Shown: positions 10,575 through 21,039 of the stretch, one piece after another | How the letters are laid out: each line of letters starts with the position of its first letter | How positions within the stretch are numbered: the stretch's first letter is position 1 | Assembly (NCBI RefSeq): GCF_022376445.1 | Contig: NW_025954965.1 | Location: forward strand, 248,001 to 312,000 | Reading direction: 5' to 3' | DNA length: 64,000 bases | Origin: Fomitopsis serialis | Taxonomy: Eukaryota; Basidiomycota; Agaricomycetes; Polyporales; Fomitopsidaceae | Translations under genes and position numbers: made by a program | The notes under the pieces: generated by a model | Database searches by the model: none | Seen by the model: the letters and a program-made list of their open reading frames with translations, nothing else | Told to the model about the DNA's origin: nothing

Positions 10575-12468
10575 TCATTGGTGCGAGTGCGCCGCAAAGT
10601 CCGACGGGGCCGACTGCGACGGCGCGTGGCCCGTAGCGCTAGCCGGTCGTGACGCCTGTGATAACGCGCTCGGTGGACGTGAGGACAGCGGTGGATGTGA
10701 GAAGGGCGCAGCGAGGCCCGACGACGACGATGACGTCGCGGGAACGGGCTGTGGCTGGAACGCGGGCGCATGCTGATGTGGGAAGTTGTACCCGTTGTCG
10801 GTCGCCGAGAAGAGGAGCGCGGACGTGGACCCGGGGCTCGTCGTAGGTAGGGGCGCGTAAGAGTGGCCGCGCGATGGAAGCAGACGGCTCAGCGCGCGGA
10901 GAGGTGGGAATGCGGAAAGCACTACGCTTAGGCGGCTTGGGTCGTCCTGCTTCTTGCTCGACGCCAAGAGGTTCTTCTCGAGAAGCTGCCCCAGAATCGG
11001 GGCGTCGCGCTCGACGGGTGAGGTAGGGCTACTCCTGTGGAACGACGAAAGCGATGACAGCGATGATGTTGATGCGCGACGGGAGAGCGTCGCGCCCGCA
11101 AGAGCAATAGCCGAAGAGGACCGAGAGGACTGGCTCGGGCGTCGCCAGCGCCAGCTCCAACTCCTTCCTGAAGTGATGGCACTACCGTCGGACGAGGAGG
11201 TAGACGAAGCAGTGTCGGGCTGGTTGTACATCCATGTCGCAACGAGAACGACCGTCGAACCGAGGATGAACGTGAGGGACATGCGGAAGTTGAACAGAGC
11301 GACCGATGCGAGGAAGGAGATGACGATGCTCAGACTGGTCGCGAAGCCCTTCAGAATGTTGTCCGCATACTTGATCACGAGCGCGGTGAGCAGGCCGCCG
11401 AGGACTTGAACAGCCACAGTTGCCCATGCCCACAGACCGAAGTTCGCGAACAGCTGCAGGCTCACGACGGGTGCACCAGGTGCGGTTGGAACGTTCCGTG
11501 ACACAATGATCGGGAGTAGTGCGGGGAGAAGGGAGAACAGGGACAGCTGGACGTTGCGTACCCATAGATCCCCAGGCGAATTCTTCAACACCATCTCGAA
11601 ATACACTCCGGCGAGTCCTGACGTGAAGCAAGCCGCGACGACGGCCATGAAACCCTTGAGGGGGTTCATCTCGTGCGAGGCGGACTCTGCTTTGTTCGAG
11701 CTGCCACCCTGGATCTGGACAATGCCGACGCCAATGGCGAGGAAGAGAAGGGCAAGCCATTTAGTCGGGCTGAGCTTCCTGCGGAGAAGCACGACAGAGA
11801 AGGCCGCGGTAGTGAGGATCTTCATCTGGTAGCTTACCTGGAAGGTCGCGGCTTCCAGGTTCGACACCGCCACAAATTGGAGATTATTTTGGATGACGTA
11901 TAGGATAGCGGGGATAGATAGCTTCCAGCAATCCGGGCGGAAGACCTCCTTGCCAAGCCGTCTGAAGCGGTAGAAGAGCGTGCGCGGGTTCCATAATGAG
12001 GAGGATGAGCTGCCTGAGGAGTCTAGTCGGGAGAAGGCGACGAGGAGCGATATCGAACCCTTGAGCAGCTCGGTCATGAGGACGGCTGCAGCTGCCGAAT
12101 ATGTCTCTGAGGGCGCGGCGGAGACGCGCGAATAGTGCATTATGAGCGTCAGGAGGGCATTTTGGACTGCCAGAGTCACGAGCCTGCAAAGGTACACGGA
12201 GATTAGGATCCGGAAAGGCGGCATGGAAGAGCGGGTGGACGGCTGCCAGAGAAGGCAGGCAGACGAGGCGACGCGGTCGCGTGCATGACGCGCCTGGGTG
12301 GGACATGAAGGAGACTTACGAGACGTATTTGAGCGGCAGGCCGCACACCGTCGGTACGGGGGTCGGTGAGTCTGGCGGGACCCCCAGCTCCTCTGTCTCG
12401 AGCGCGTCGACCTCCTTGAGGTGTATGGCGCGATGCTGCGGGTCATGGTAGGCTTCGTGGTGGGCCAT
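10575..12468 (-). CDS. UDP-galactose-type nucleotide-sugar transporter with long Ser-rich tail
   Basis: Golgi multi-pass nucleotide-sugar/UMP antiporter of the SLC35A type. Two exons (12468-12320, 12183-10575) give 585 residues. The start at 12468 gives MAHHEAYHDPQHRAIHLKE, a short cytosolic head. About ten hydrophobic segments follow, with the family signatures FQVSYQMKILTTAAFSVVLL, GVYFEMVLK and LKGFATSLSIVISFLASV. After the last helix (MYNQPDTASS) comes a tail of roughly 220 residues rich in Ser, Pro and Arg with no recognisable domain. Usual family length is 330-450, so the tail is the unusual feature. UDP-galactose is the best guess for the substrate, but motifs alone do not fix specificity. 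Confidence 0.88.
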
Positions 12469-13402
12469 GGCAGGGATTACGGGGAGTGTAGGCGGCGCAC
12501 AGCGGGGGTATCGTACGGCTGAGCGAGGAGGGAGGAGGCAGAGGGAGAGAGAGACCAGGCTCGCTCCGCAGCGTGGTCAGGAAAGAGGCAAGACAGAGGA
12601 CAGGGAGAGACTGTCCGCAGGCTTTTCAGATCAGCCCTCGCCGTGGGAACAAACGCTGGACCGCCTCGACGGTGCGGGCGCCTCCAATTCCGGAGTTCTT
12701 CCACTCTATTTCGGGTAACCGCCACCGCCCACCCCCGCCACCCCGGCCGCCCGCCGCCGCCCCACCGCTGCCCGCCGCCGCCCCACCGCTGCCCACCGCC
12801 AGACATCCCGCCCCGCCCGGCCGCCGTCGCCGTTGCGTGCTCCCGTTTCCTGAGACCCGCCACATCCCCGCTGTAACCTCCCCGCGCATGGCCACAGATC
12901 ATCCAGCGCTACTCGATTGCAGGCGCCTGGAGCAGCGCATCTTTGCTTGGCGGGGATGTTTGGGGGTTGCTTCCGCCGCATCGTCAGCGCTCGGCGGTAG
13001 CCTCGGTTGCACACTCAACGTCGCATTCCATTGGACTCCACTTCAATACGATCGCGCGTTATCACTGCGCCTCCGGGCTCGCAGACGGTGCAAGGACCCC
13101 CGTTGTTATTGCATTCATCCCGCTGCTGCGCACCGTCCCCGAGCTGAGCTGCGTCATACCCCCGGAACCACTCCCCGCTCCCGTCTCTTCTTTCCTCTCG
13201 CCCCGCCTCAACGTTCCCTTTCGTGCATCATTTCGCAGGCCATCCCCGAGATAAGCCCGCCCAGTACGCACTCCGACAAAAAAACACAGGCAGAACACCC
13301 GCGGCCCTACGTCATACCTCCCCCGTGTGGCCGATCGCACACAACTAACCATAAGTGTTGTACTTGCAAGTACCGACGTACCATGCCGTCGTCATCCACG
13401 CC
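12469..13402. other. Intergenic region with C-rich tandem segment
   Basis: Contains the transporter promoter and the AP endonuclease 3' flank. A plus-strand open frame (12573-13655) runs through it but is Pro/Arg low-complexity, lacks motifs and overlaps the last AP endonuclease exon antisense, so it was rejected. Confidence 0.55.
12744..12797. repeat. C-rich short tandem repeat
   Basis: Repeats of the 19-nt unit CCGCCGCCCCACCGCTGCC (about two copies plus partial units) in a strongly C-biased stretch upstream of the transporter start. Confidence 0.65.
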
Positions 13403-15389
13403 CTACAGCGCACCCTCTAGCTCCAACGTCACTGGGCAGTGGTCAGACGCGCCGTATATCTCGCTCCGGATCTCACACATCTTCACCCGGTCCACCAGCC
13501 GCTCGCTGACGACAACTGCACAAAAACACAAGCAGATGCATCAGCCGCCTGCACAATCCGCATGTGGAGCTGCTAGTCCGAAGTCCTCTTCCTCCGAACA
13601 CTACGTGTGTTCGAGAGAAGATAACATGGCCAGCGCGCGCAAGGAAGAGGAGTGAAAGCATGGTACGCACACATATCTAGCCGCCACCCGATGCCCTTGC
13701 TCCTGCACTGGAAGCGGTACCCAAAGTATGTGTAGTGTCGCAGGTCGGGATGTATCTTCCGCCATATGTCGACAAACCCACCGGCCCCCTCATCGGTCTC
13801 GGACTTGGACTCGGAGTCGGACCCAGGCGGCGGAAGACTCGGGTCGAGGATCCGCGCGAACGCGCTCGTCTCCGCCTCCGTGTACCCAGGCGTCTTGTTC
13901 CAGTTCGGCTTCGGGTGAGCCAAGTCTGTGCGTAGCCCGCGTCAGTCACAATAGACACATATGACCCATCGCCATCCATCGCCACACGCAGCCACGTATC
14001 CACGTATGTCCAGCATTCCGCAATCCGTGATGATAGAGTTGACAGCGTCGCGAAGCGTGGAAGGTCACCAGGAAGAGTGATAAAGCAGAGCCATACATAG
14101 CGCGTCGAGGATGACAGGCGTGTCCGTGAGAGCGTGCGCAGCAGCAGAGCCAAGAGCAGGTATGGAATGCGTAAGCTCGACGAGCGTGCCCGCCGAAATA
14201 GACACGGACGCACCCTTCTCCGTGGGCGCAACGTTCAGGTCGCCGGCCCAGATGACCGGCTTCTGCCTGTCCAAGCTCCGGATGTACGCCGTGAAGTGTT
14301 TGTTCCATTCCTTCTTCGCGTCTAGTGTCTGCAGCCCCACCGCCCACCGATTGTCGCATCAAGTATGGGGAGCATGTAGGTACGGCGGCCGTAGATCGTC
14401 GTGTTGCGGAAGCATGAGCGTGGAGCGTGGGTGGATAAGCACCGCGGTAAGCAGCCGTGACCCAGGAAGAACAGAATTGTGCACCTTCAAGCCTGTGCCA
14501 GCATTGACGACGTAGGTCCCGACGAGCCAACAGTTCTCAAACTCGAGCGTCAAGAGGCGGCCTTTCACTGCGCTCCTGTCAGGGTGTCCCGGGAGGGTAG
14601 TACTGACCGATATCGGTTGAATTTTCGAGAGGATCGCCGTACCCGCTGTAACAAAATAAAGTCAGGGCACGCCCGGTCAATGAGCTCAAATTGATCGATA
14701 GTGGGGCGCGGGGAACGCACAGTAGGTCTTCTTGTCAGCGATCGACCAGTAACGGTACGGGAACCGGCTGGTGAGCGCAGGGTCCACAGGTTCATTGTTG
14801 ACCTCGAGGAGGGGGCCTGCGCTATCAGCCAAGCCCAAACACTGAATGCGCGCAGCAACATCAACGCACCTTGGTTTCGGTCAGAATTAGGATGTCCGGA
14901 TCTTCCGCTTCGACGTAGTACTTGAATCCCTGTGTAATGCATGCCCGCATGAGAACGGGCGCGGACAACAGAGTCGCGGACGCACCTTCTTCTGAGCCGC
15001 GGCGAGCCCGCATATATTCCACGTCGCGATCCGGACGCGGCCCTCCTCGCGCGGCGGGAAGGAGACCTGCACGGGCATGACTCTGTTCGTCGGCTGCCCG
15101 TTGGGCGCGAGCTCGCTCGTGCTCCCTTCACCTCCATCCTTCTGACCGTCGTCGTTTCCGTTCGCAGGCTTGGCCTTTGCCTTGCCTTTGCCTTTCGCCT
15201 TACCGGCGCCCTTCGCCTCCGCCTCATCAACCTTCGCTTCTTGCTCGCGCGCGCCCTCGCTTTGGGCTTCTGCTTAGCGTCCACCTCAGCGTCCGACTCC
15301 GTGCCGAAGGACGACTCCGTCTCGGGGTCCGCGCTCTCCTCCTCCAGCTTGCGTTTCGCCTTCCCGCTCGCGGCGCGTTTCGGTGGCAT
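13403..15389 (-). CDS. APE1: AP endonuclease, ExoIII/APE1 family (one apparent -1 frame break)
   Basis: Nuclear class II apurinic/apyrimidinic endonuclease of base excision repair. Seven exons: 15389-14986, 14929-14870, 14802-14721, 14645-14485, 14328-14214, 13925-13671, 13515-13403. The head of about 110 residues is Lys/Ala/Glu-rich and likely nuclear-targeting. Catalytic landmarks: RIATWNICGL, LILTETK (metal-binding Glu), AGDLNVAPTEKD, HYTYFGYRFQ, GIGWRLDMFVVSERL and the C-terminal SDHC (His). Exon 1 is one base short: the frame of the MPPKRAASGKAKRKLEEE head must shift by -1 in the low-complexity region before the catalytic domain. Repaired length is 396 residues. An alternative start at 15078 (MPVQVSFPPREEG) would avoid the break but lose the head. 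Introns 14213-13926 and 14484-14329 are unusually long for this locus. Confidence 0.9.
15257..15290 (-). other. Frame break in AP endonuclease exon 1
   Basis: The frame of the N-terminal head and the frame of the catalytic domain overlap here (Ala/Glu/Lys low complexity, GC dinucleotide run). One added base joins them. The exact position cannot be fixed. Confidence 0.65.
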
Positions 15390-15928
15390 CCTGTGGCAGT
15401 CGTACAACTTCACTGATCCCGTCAACGGAAGATGTCGTGTCGGCGACAGTGACGCGGGCGTCGCACTTCGAAAAGGGGTGGCAGTTGTGAGTCGTCTATG
15501 GAGCAGATGCGGTGTGATGAGGCGTATCGCAGCGTGGGCGCGATGGGCCGCAGCGGTGATGGTTGACAATGACCGCGTAGAGGCCCAGGGCGGTGGACGT
15601 CGCATAACGAGGTTCCCGCGCCACAGACGCGTCCAACGCGCCGGCGGCAAGCGTCTGCTGTGGGCGCGCGTGGATGATCGACTCGTGTGTGGGTGGCCGA
15701 TCGCCCAGCCTTTCTGTCCTGCCAGTGTCGCCGACTCCAACCACAACTCAGAGAAGCTATAGGCTCTGCCCTCGACTCCAAGGTACAGGAACGATCACGG
15801 CTTCATGGACTCGGACATCCATAGCAGTGCGCAGTTTAAGAATACATCGATAGGGGCGGTATTACTGCTACAATAATCTCACTGCGCTTCATTCGCTGCG
15901 TTGCCGGTTCACTCGAACTGAGAGGGCC
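15390..15928. other. Intergenic region
   Basis: AP endonuclease promoter and OTU1 3' flank. Nothing else is supported. Confidence 0.55.
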
Positions 15929-17231
15929 TTAGTACTCTCCAAACTCAACGTGCCCGGTCTCTGAAGCATGCGCGCGGGCCTCCTTCTCTCCCTTCAGACC
16001 CTTCTTGCAGACCTACAGGTTGCATATTGACGTCGATCAACATCTCAGCGGCAGTATCAGACCTGTTCCTCTGACGTACCTGACACCGGATGGTGAACGT
16101 CGCTGTGTTCGTGTACGCTCTCTTCGCCCTCAAAATATCCGCTAGCTTCTTCGCAGCCACGATAATTGGATCCGAATCGCCCTCACTCATAACAGGCACG
16201 ACGGTTTGGTGGAAGTCCGCGGGGGCCTCCAGCATTGGGGCGAGCGTCGCCGCATCGTAGTGGATACCAGAATACACCAGGACACACCTGTTTCCGGAAT
16301 CGCTCGCGGGCGGCGGCGTGAAGTGGTCGACGCGGCCGGTCTCGACGTCAACGGAGGCGATCTCGGTGGAGTAGTGCGTGGCGAGGATGGTGAGCTCGAT
16401 CGCGCCTCCCCAGGTGGCTGGTTTCAGGATGGTGGAGATGTACTCTTCTCGTGAGCGGCTGGGGAGAGGTGATCAGGCTACCTCTCCACGCGAGATAGCC
16501 CGGGGGAACAACACGCACCCGAGGATGGCGTCGCTCCATGTCTCGGGATCCTTCCGGATCGCATCCGCAACAACTGCTCGAGCACCCTCAGCCATGATCA
16601 CCACGCGCACAGGCAACACCACACACTCTGTCGTATCATCGGCGCCTTGCCTATGTCTTGCTCGAAAACGATAGCGATCGAAGAGAACAGACATGAGTTG
16701 TCGTCCGGGACAATCTGCAGTCACATATGGTTCAATGCACATCCACGGGCGGACACTAGGACCCTCATACTCGGTGGACAAGATATCCGCCTTCGGTCGG
16801 TACGGAGTCCGGTCCCTGTGCGTGCGTCGCCCTCACAGACGGAGGAGCTGCTCGTGACGGCCTACTCTGGGGTAGCGCAGTCGGAGACACGATGTCTTGT
16901 AACGGGGCGGCCTGAAATGGCGCAGGCGGCGCCCTGGCTTGCTGCGTGAGTATGAGCTGATCGCCACCTTTCAGCCCAAGGCTAGCGAGCGGAAGCTCCG
17001 GGATGAGTGTGAGCGATTGCGGAGGGTACCCGGACTTGACTGCACAATCAGTGGGTGAGTTCACAAGTCGATAGTGCGCTATGTCAGAGGAAAATACCGA
17101 CGCTCTTGCTGAGATGGGGGTACATCCGTTGCGGAGTAGATCTGCTGCTGCAGGTCGAGGACGGATGCATTGTCGACGTCGACCTGGAGTGTGGTCACGC
17201 CCTTGGGGTGGCGGAGTCGGATAGGGGCCAT
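15929..17231 (-). CDS. OTU1: Ubiquitin thioesterase OTU1 (YOD1 homologue)
   Basis: OTU-family cysteine deubiquitinase that partners the Cdc48/p97 ATPase in ER-associated degradation. Six exons (17231-17102, 17039-16771, 16714-16627, 16573-16519, 16458-16080, 16012-15929) give 334 residues. N-terminal UBX-like ubiquitin fold (MAPIRLRHPKGVTTLQVDVD to SLGLKGGDQLIL), then a Pro-rich linker, then the OTU domain with the catalytic box PDDNSCLFSSIA (Asp and Cys) and the His region CVLVYSGIHYDAATLAP. The C-terminal C2H2 finger (CQVCKKGL...HASETGH, ending EFGEY) is typical of the family. Intron 1 has a weak donor (C|GTCGGT), but the phase is right only there. Confidence 0.92.
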
Positions 17232-17555
17232 CGTTTCGACGTGGGTATGTAAGCCTACGATTGCGGGAGGAGGGCAGAATCAAGTCGTGTGCGATTGGGA
17301 CCTTGGAAGAGATAGAAAGGCAACCTCGGGCGAGACTCGGCGTGCGAGGACGCGTCGGTGGCGTCACCGCCGGAGCTCACGCCGTCACATGAGCAGACGT
17401 TTTACAGGACGCGTCGACGCGTCTGGCACTTGGGCCTTGGCATGCGTAGGCATCGGGCGCCTATAGTAGCGCACCGTTCACTCTGCTGCAGAGAAATAAT
17501 CTCTCACACATAGACAACACATAGATACCAGAAATCGCCCCCGCAATACTACGCA
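17232..17555. other. Intergenic region
   Basis: OTU1 promoter and SAM37 3' flank. No gene is visible. Confidence 0.55.
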
Positions 17556-18966
17556 TCAACTGTCCTCTTCATGTTCCTCACCATCCACATCTTCAGGTTC
17601 CTCATCTTCGCGGGCCTCCTCATCCTCCTCAACATCTTCATCAGGTTCCCCTTCCGAGTCCGTAGTCACGATGACCACCACGGGATTCAAGACCAGATAG
17701 AGCACAACGCTCGTCACTGCTAGACCAATCCAGCCCCAGCGCGCTAGCCTGAACCGTTTCTCCTCTTCTGTCACGGTCTCTGTCGGCTTCGACCACGTCC
17801 ACACAGGGAGTGCTGGCCTGGGAAGGAGCGACTTCAGAGATAGTGACAAGTCGAGTGGAGCAGTGTGTGGGAATGGCTGCGCGTCTGGGAAGGCGGCCGA
17901 TTGTACCGCGTTGGCGTGGGCAACGAGGGTCGGGTATGATTCAGAGAGTAGGTTTTGGAGTAGGGGGTCCGTGAAAGCCACGCTCATTAGGATGTGCGTG
18001 TGCGCAGCAAAGACAATATCCAATGTCGATGGGCTAAGTTGAGCGCATTTCACAGTCAGAAGTCAGGCGTACGTGCGGCGACATGTCGTATTATGTACCT
18101 GTCAGCGTGCGGATTGAAATACCGCCGCTCTCCAAGGAGGGTAGCATAGCCAGAGAGGAAGGCGCGAGCCTTCTCGACGACCTGTGACCGGTGGGTAACA
18201 AGATGCAGAACGTCACGATCTGGCTCACCTTCTCGCGTTCGAAGACCCGTTTGAACTTTTGCGCTTTCGTTTCCTTCTTCTTCTTACGCCTATCCCCGCG
18301 CAAGGTGGATAATCTGTCTCCCTCTTCCTCCTGCTCGATTCCGGGGATATCCCACAGCTCTGCAGCCTCCAACCGGGGCTGGTACGAGTTGCGAATACGG
18401 CTCGGGACATAATAGCGCTGCGGTACGGGTAGCATCGACGCCATTGCAGGTCTTGTCACTTTCCACCAATTGAGCCGAAGCGAGTAGAGCATGTGCGCCT
18501 TAGCATAAGAAGACGAGTAAGTACAGATAAGTTCCTTGCAGCCTCAAAGGGTACGCACGACAAGGTCCCCATATTCCGACTGTATGTGTGCGATTCGCGC
18601 CGCAAACTGAGATTTCTCCATCGTACTCAACGACTCATTCAAGTCGCGTGCGTCGGGCAACTGAGCGACGTATTTTGCAATCGACGGAAATGTAGTCGCA
18701 TGATGCAGCCCATGCGTCAAGTAGGGAAGTTGTCCTGGAAAAGTCTTGAGTTTGGCTGACAAGCCCTAGAGGGAGCCGACTTCGACCGACCTACCACTCG
18801 GTGACGAGTCCGGGTTGGCACTGTACGCTACAGAGAACCGGCCCGGGATGGCTAGTTGGGTGTAGAACAGGGCGGCGACGCTTGACGTATCGAATGAGAG
18901 GGTGTTTTCATGTGGAGGCCATATGTGCAGCGTAACTTGACTTGTAGCTGGGGTAGAGTTGGACAT
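17556..18966 (-). CDS. SAM37: Mitochondrial SAM complex subunit 37 / metaxin-like
   Basis: Outer-membrane sorting and assembly machinery component for beta-barrel proteins, with GST-like folds as in metaxin. Five exons (18966-18795, 18734-18559, 18498-18229, 18181-18099, 18033-17556) give 392 residues. The N-terminal thioredoxin-like part (TLHIWPPHENTLSFDTSSVA, then GQLPYLTHG) is the Tom37/metaxin signature. A lysine-rich insert (RGDRRKKKKETKAQKFKR) precedes the GST C-terminal part (PSTLDIVFAAHTHIL). A single C-terminal helix (GWIGLAVTSVVLYLVLNPVV, about residues 330-350) anchors it, followed by an acidic tail of about 39 residues. Shares a 229-bp divergent promoter with TAF7. No frame break. 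Confidence 0.85.
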
Positions 18967-19195
18967 TTGGCTGGAGAGGCTTGCAGCCTGAGTGTGCACA
19001 AACGCTGAGGAGGGCGCAGACAAGCGCCGATGCACCCGACATGCTCGTGATTGTGTCACGGCCGTGACAGTCGCGTCCATGCCCAAGTGCCCAAGTGCTG
19101 CTCGCGTCTAACTCACACTCACTCACATCCGCTTCCCAGCCTTCGGGCACGCACAACTCTAATCCCCGTTCCCGTTCCCAGGCAGAATCACCACC
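18967..19195. promoter_or_regulatory. Divergent promoter, SAM37 / TAF7
   Basis: 229 bp separates the two start codons, so both promoters and 5' leaders must lie here. No TATA box is obvious. Confidence 0.6.
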
Positions 19196-20898
19196 ATGGA
19201 AGACGATCTCATCGTTGTTGACGACGTGGACGACCAGGACCAGGACCAGGACGACTCTGGCCCGTCGAGGGAGGCCGACCAGGACTACCGTCCCACCCGC
19301 GCAGCGGCAGCTGCAGCACTACGTGCCACCCGAGCAGCCTCTAAGAGAAGCACGCCTCCAGTATACACCATGGACTACTCAGAGGGGCGAACAACGCGCT
19401 CCGCCTTGAACAGGAACAAGCCAGCTCCGAAGCTAAAGCTAAAGCTGGGCGAGAAGGCAGCGGCGCATGCTCCCGGAATGTCCTTCCTTGGCTCATATGA
19501 CAGGGAACTCGATTCCGATGATGAAGAACTGGTCTTCGAGGAGCAGTTTATACTGCGGATGCCCCCGGGCGACGACTGCGACAGGTTGAGGAAGATGGTT
19601 GCTGCACGGGAGATCAGCAACGACGTTTGGTTCAAGTTCAAGGGTGAGGCCCCTTCCAGTTGTCTGCGCCGATTGTGGACTAAATGCTGTGCAGACTCTC
19701 GCCGAGCTGTGTTCCACATTGGCAACAAGACTTGGGCGGCGAAACTTGTCGACATGCCCTGTATAGTCGAGTCACAGAAGACACTAGACAACAAGCAAAT
19801 GTTCAAAGTCGCTGACATATGTCAGGTTGCGTAGTCCGCTATGCCCAGCACATGTCAGTGCTGACGAAAGGGCCGACACAGATGCTTGTCGTTGATAAAC
19901 CTATTGACAATGAAGATTCATTGACTAACCAGAAGAACTTCAATGTCGACGAGTTCATCTGGCCGCACGGTCTCACTCCTCCCCTCCATTATGCTCGAAA
20001 ACGACGCTTCCGCAAGAGAGTCAACAAGCGAGTTCGTAAACCTCCGTCAGATTCCCAGCGTTCTGCTGACCGCTCTCTGTACAGACGATCGAGACGGTCG
20101 AGCAGGAAGTCGAGCGATTGCTGGAGGAAGATGCGTTAGCAGACCAGGTTAAGTACGGTGCGTCCCGAGGCTCACTCGGCATTACACCACCCCTCATGTT
20201 ATGTCGCAGACGTACTTGAGAACGTCAACCCTGACCTCTCCGACTCTGAGTATATCGAGCTCGAGAAGGAGGACCCCATGGGTGCCACAATGCCAGGATT
20301 CCTCGGCTCCGACGCGGGAGATGCGCCAACTCCTGGTCACGACCACGGGGAAGGCGATGAGGAGGATGAGGGGAACGAAGGCGAGGGCGAGGGCGACATC
20401 GACGAGGAGCTTGCTGCCGAGCTTGACCTCGCCTTGGGAGACGAAGAGGAGGTAGATGATGAGGAGGGGGATGACGAGGAAGAGGAAAGCGATGAGGACG
20501 ATGACGAGGATGAGGACGAGGATGATGAGATGTCGCAGGCGAAGAAACTTCTCAATGAGGAGATCAGGGACTTGGAGGCGGCTGTGGCGAAGAAGGGCAG
20601 TGAGATTTCGAGCTCGGCGAATCCTCTCATAAAGGTCCGTATCCGGTTCCTTGCAAGATGTACATTGCTCATATCCCTGCAGAGGAGATTCGAAGACGCG
20701 TTGAAGAAGCTACAAGCAGACCTTGACATGAAGCTTGCTCAGCGAGATGAGTTGAAAGAGAAGCAAAGATTGAGGAAGGAAGGCATTATGCCGGAGGAAG
20801 GCGACACTGATGGTGTCAACGAAGGGGATGCTGAAGATGAGGAGGAAGAGGACGATCTCTTCGGTGACGAGCCTGGTGCAGCCATGGACGTAGACTGA
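19196..20898 (+). CDS. TAF7: TFIID subunit TAF7
   Basis: General transcription factor TFIID subunit that binds TAF1 and restrains its acetyltransferase activity. Six exons (19196-19643, 19695-19825, 19882-20031, 20085-20157, 20210-20634, 20683-20898) give 480 residues. The acidic head (DDVDDQDQDQDDSG) is followed by the TAF7 core: EEQFILRMPPGDDCDRLRKM, FKFKDSRRAVFHIGN, WAAKLVDMPCIVESQKTLDN, DICQMLVVDKPI, NVDEFIWPHGLTPPLHYARK. The C-terminal half carries long Glu/Asp runs and a predicted coiled coil (RRFEDALKKLQADLDMKLAQ). All junctions keep phase. It converges on GAA1 with only 141 bp between stop codons. Confidence 0.95.
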
Positions 20899-21039
20899 GC
20901 TGGACGGACAGATCGTATGTTGTATGAATATTGGTCTGTATTTTTATGCTTGGCCGTTCAGGCAAGCTGACGCTTAGGTGGGGAGCATCCAGGCCACAAT
21001 ACGACATTACAGGGTATGGCAGGAAGCACATTTCGTACC

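Noticed and set aside
9962..10771. Minus-strand open frame of 269 codons
   Set aside because: Overlaps the transporter tail in another frame; His/Pro/Ser/Thr repeats reflect pyrimidine-rich DNA.
12573..13655. Plus-strand open frame of 360 codons
   Set aside because: Pro/Arg/Ser low complexity from a C-rich region, no domain, and it overlaps antisense the conserved last exon of the AP endonuclease.
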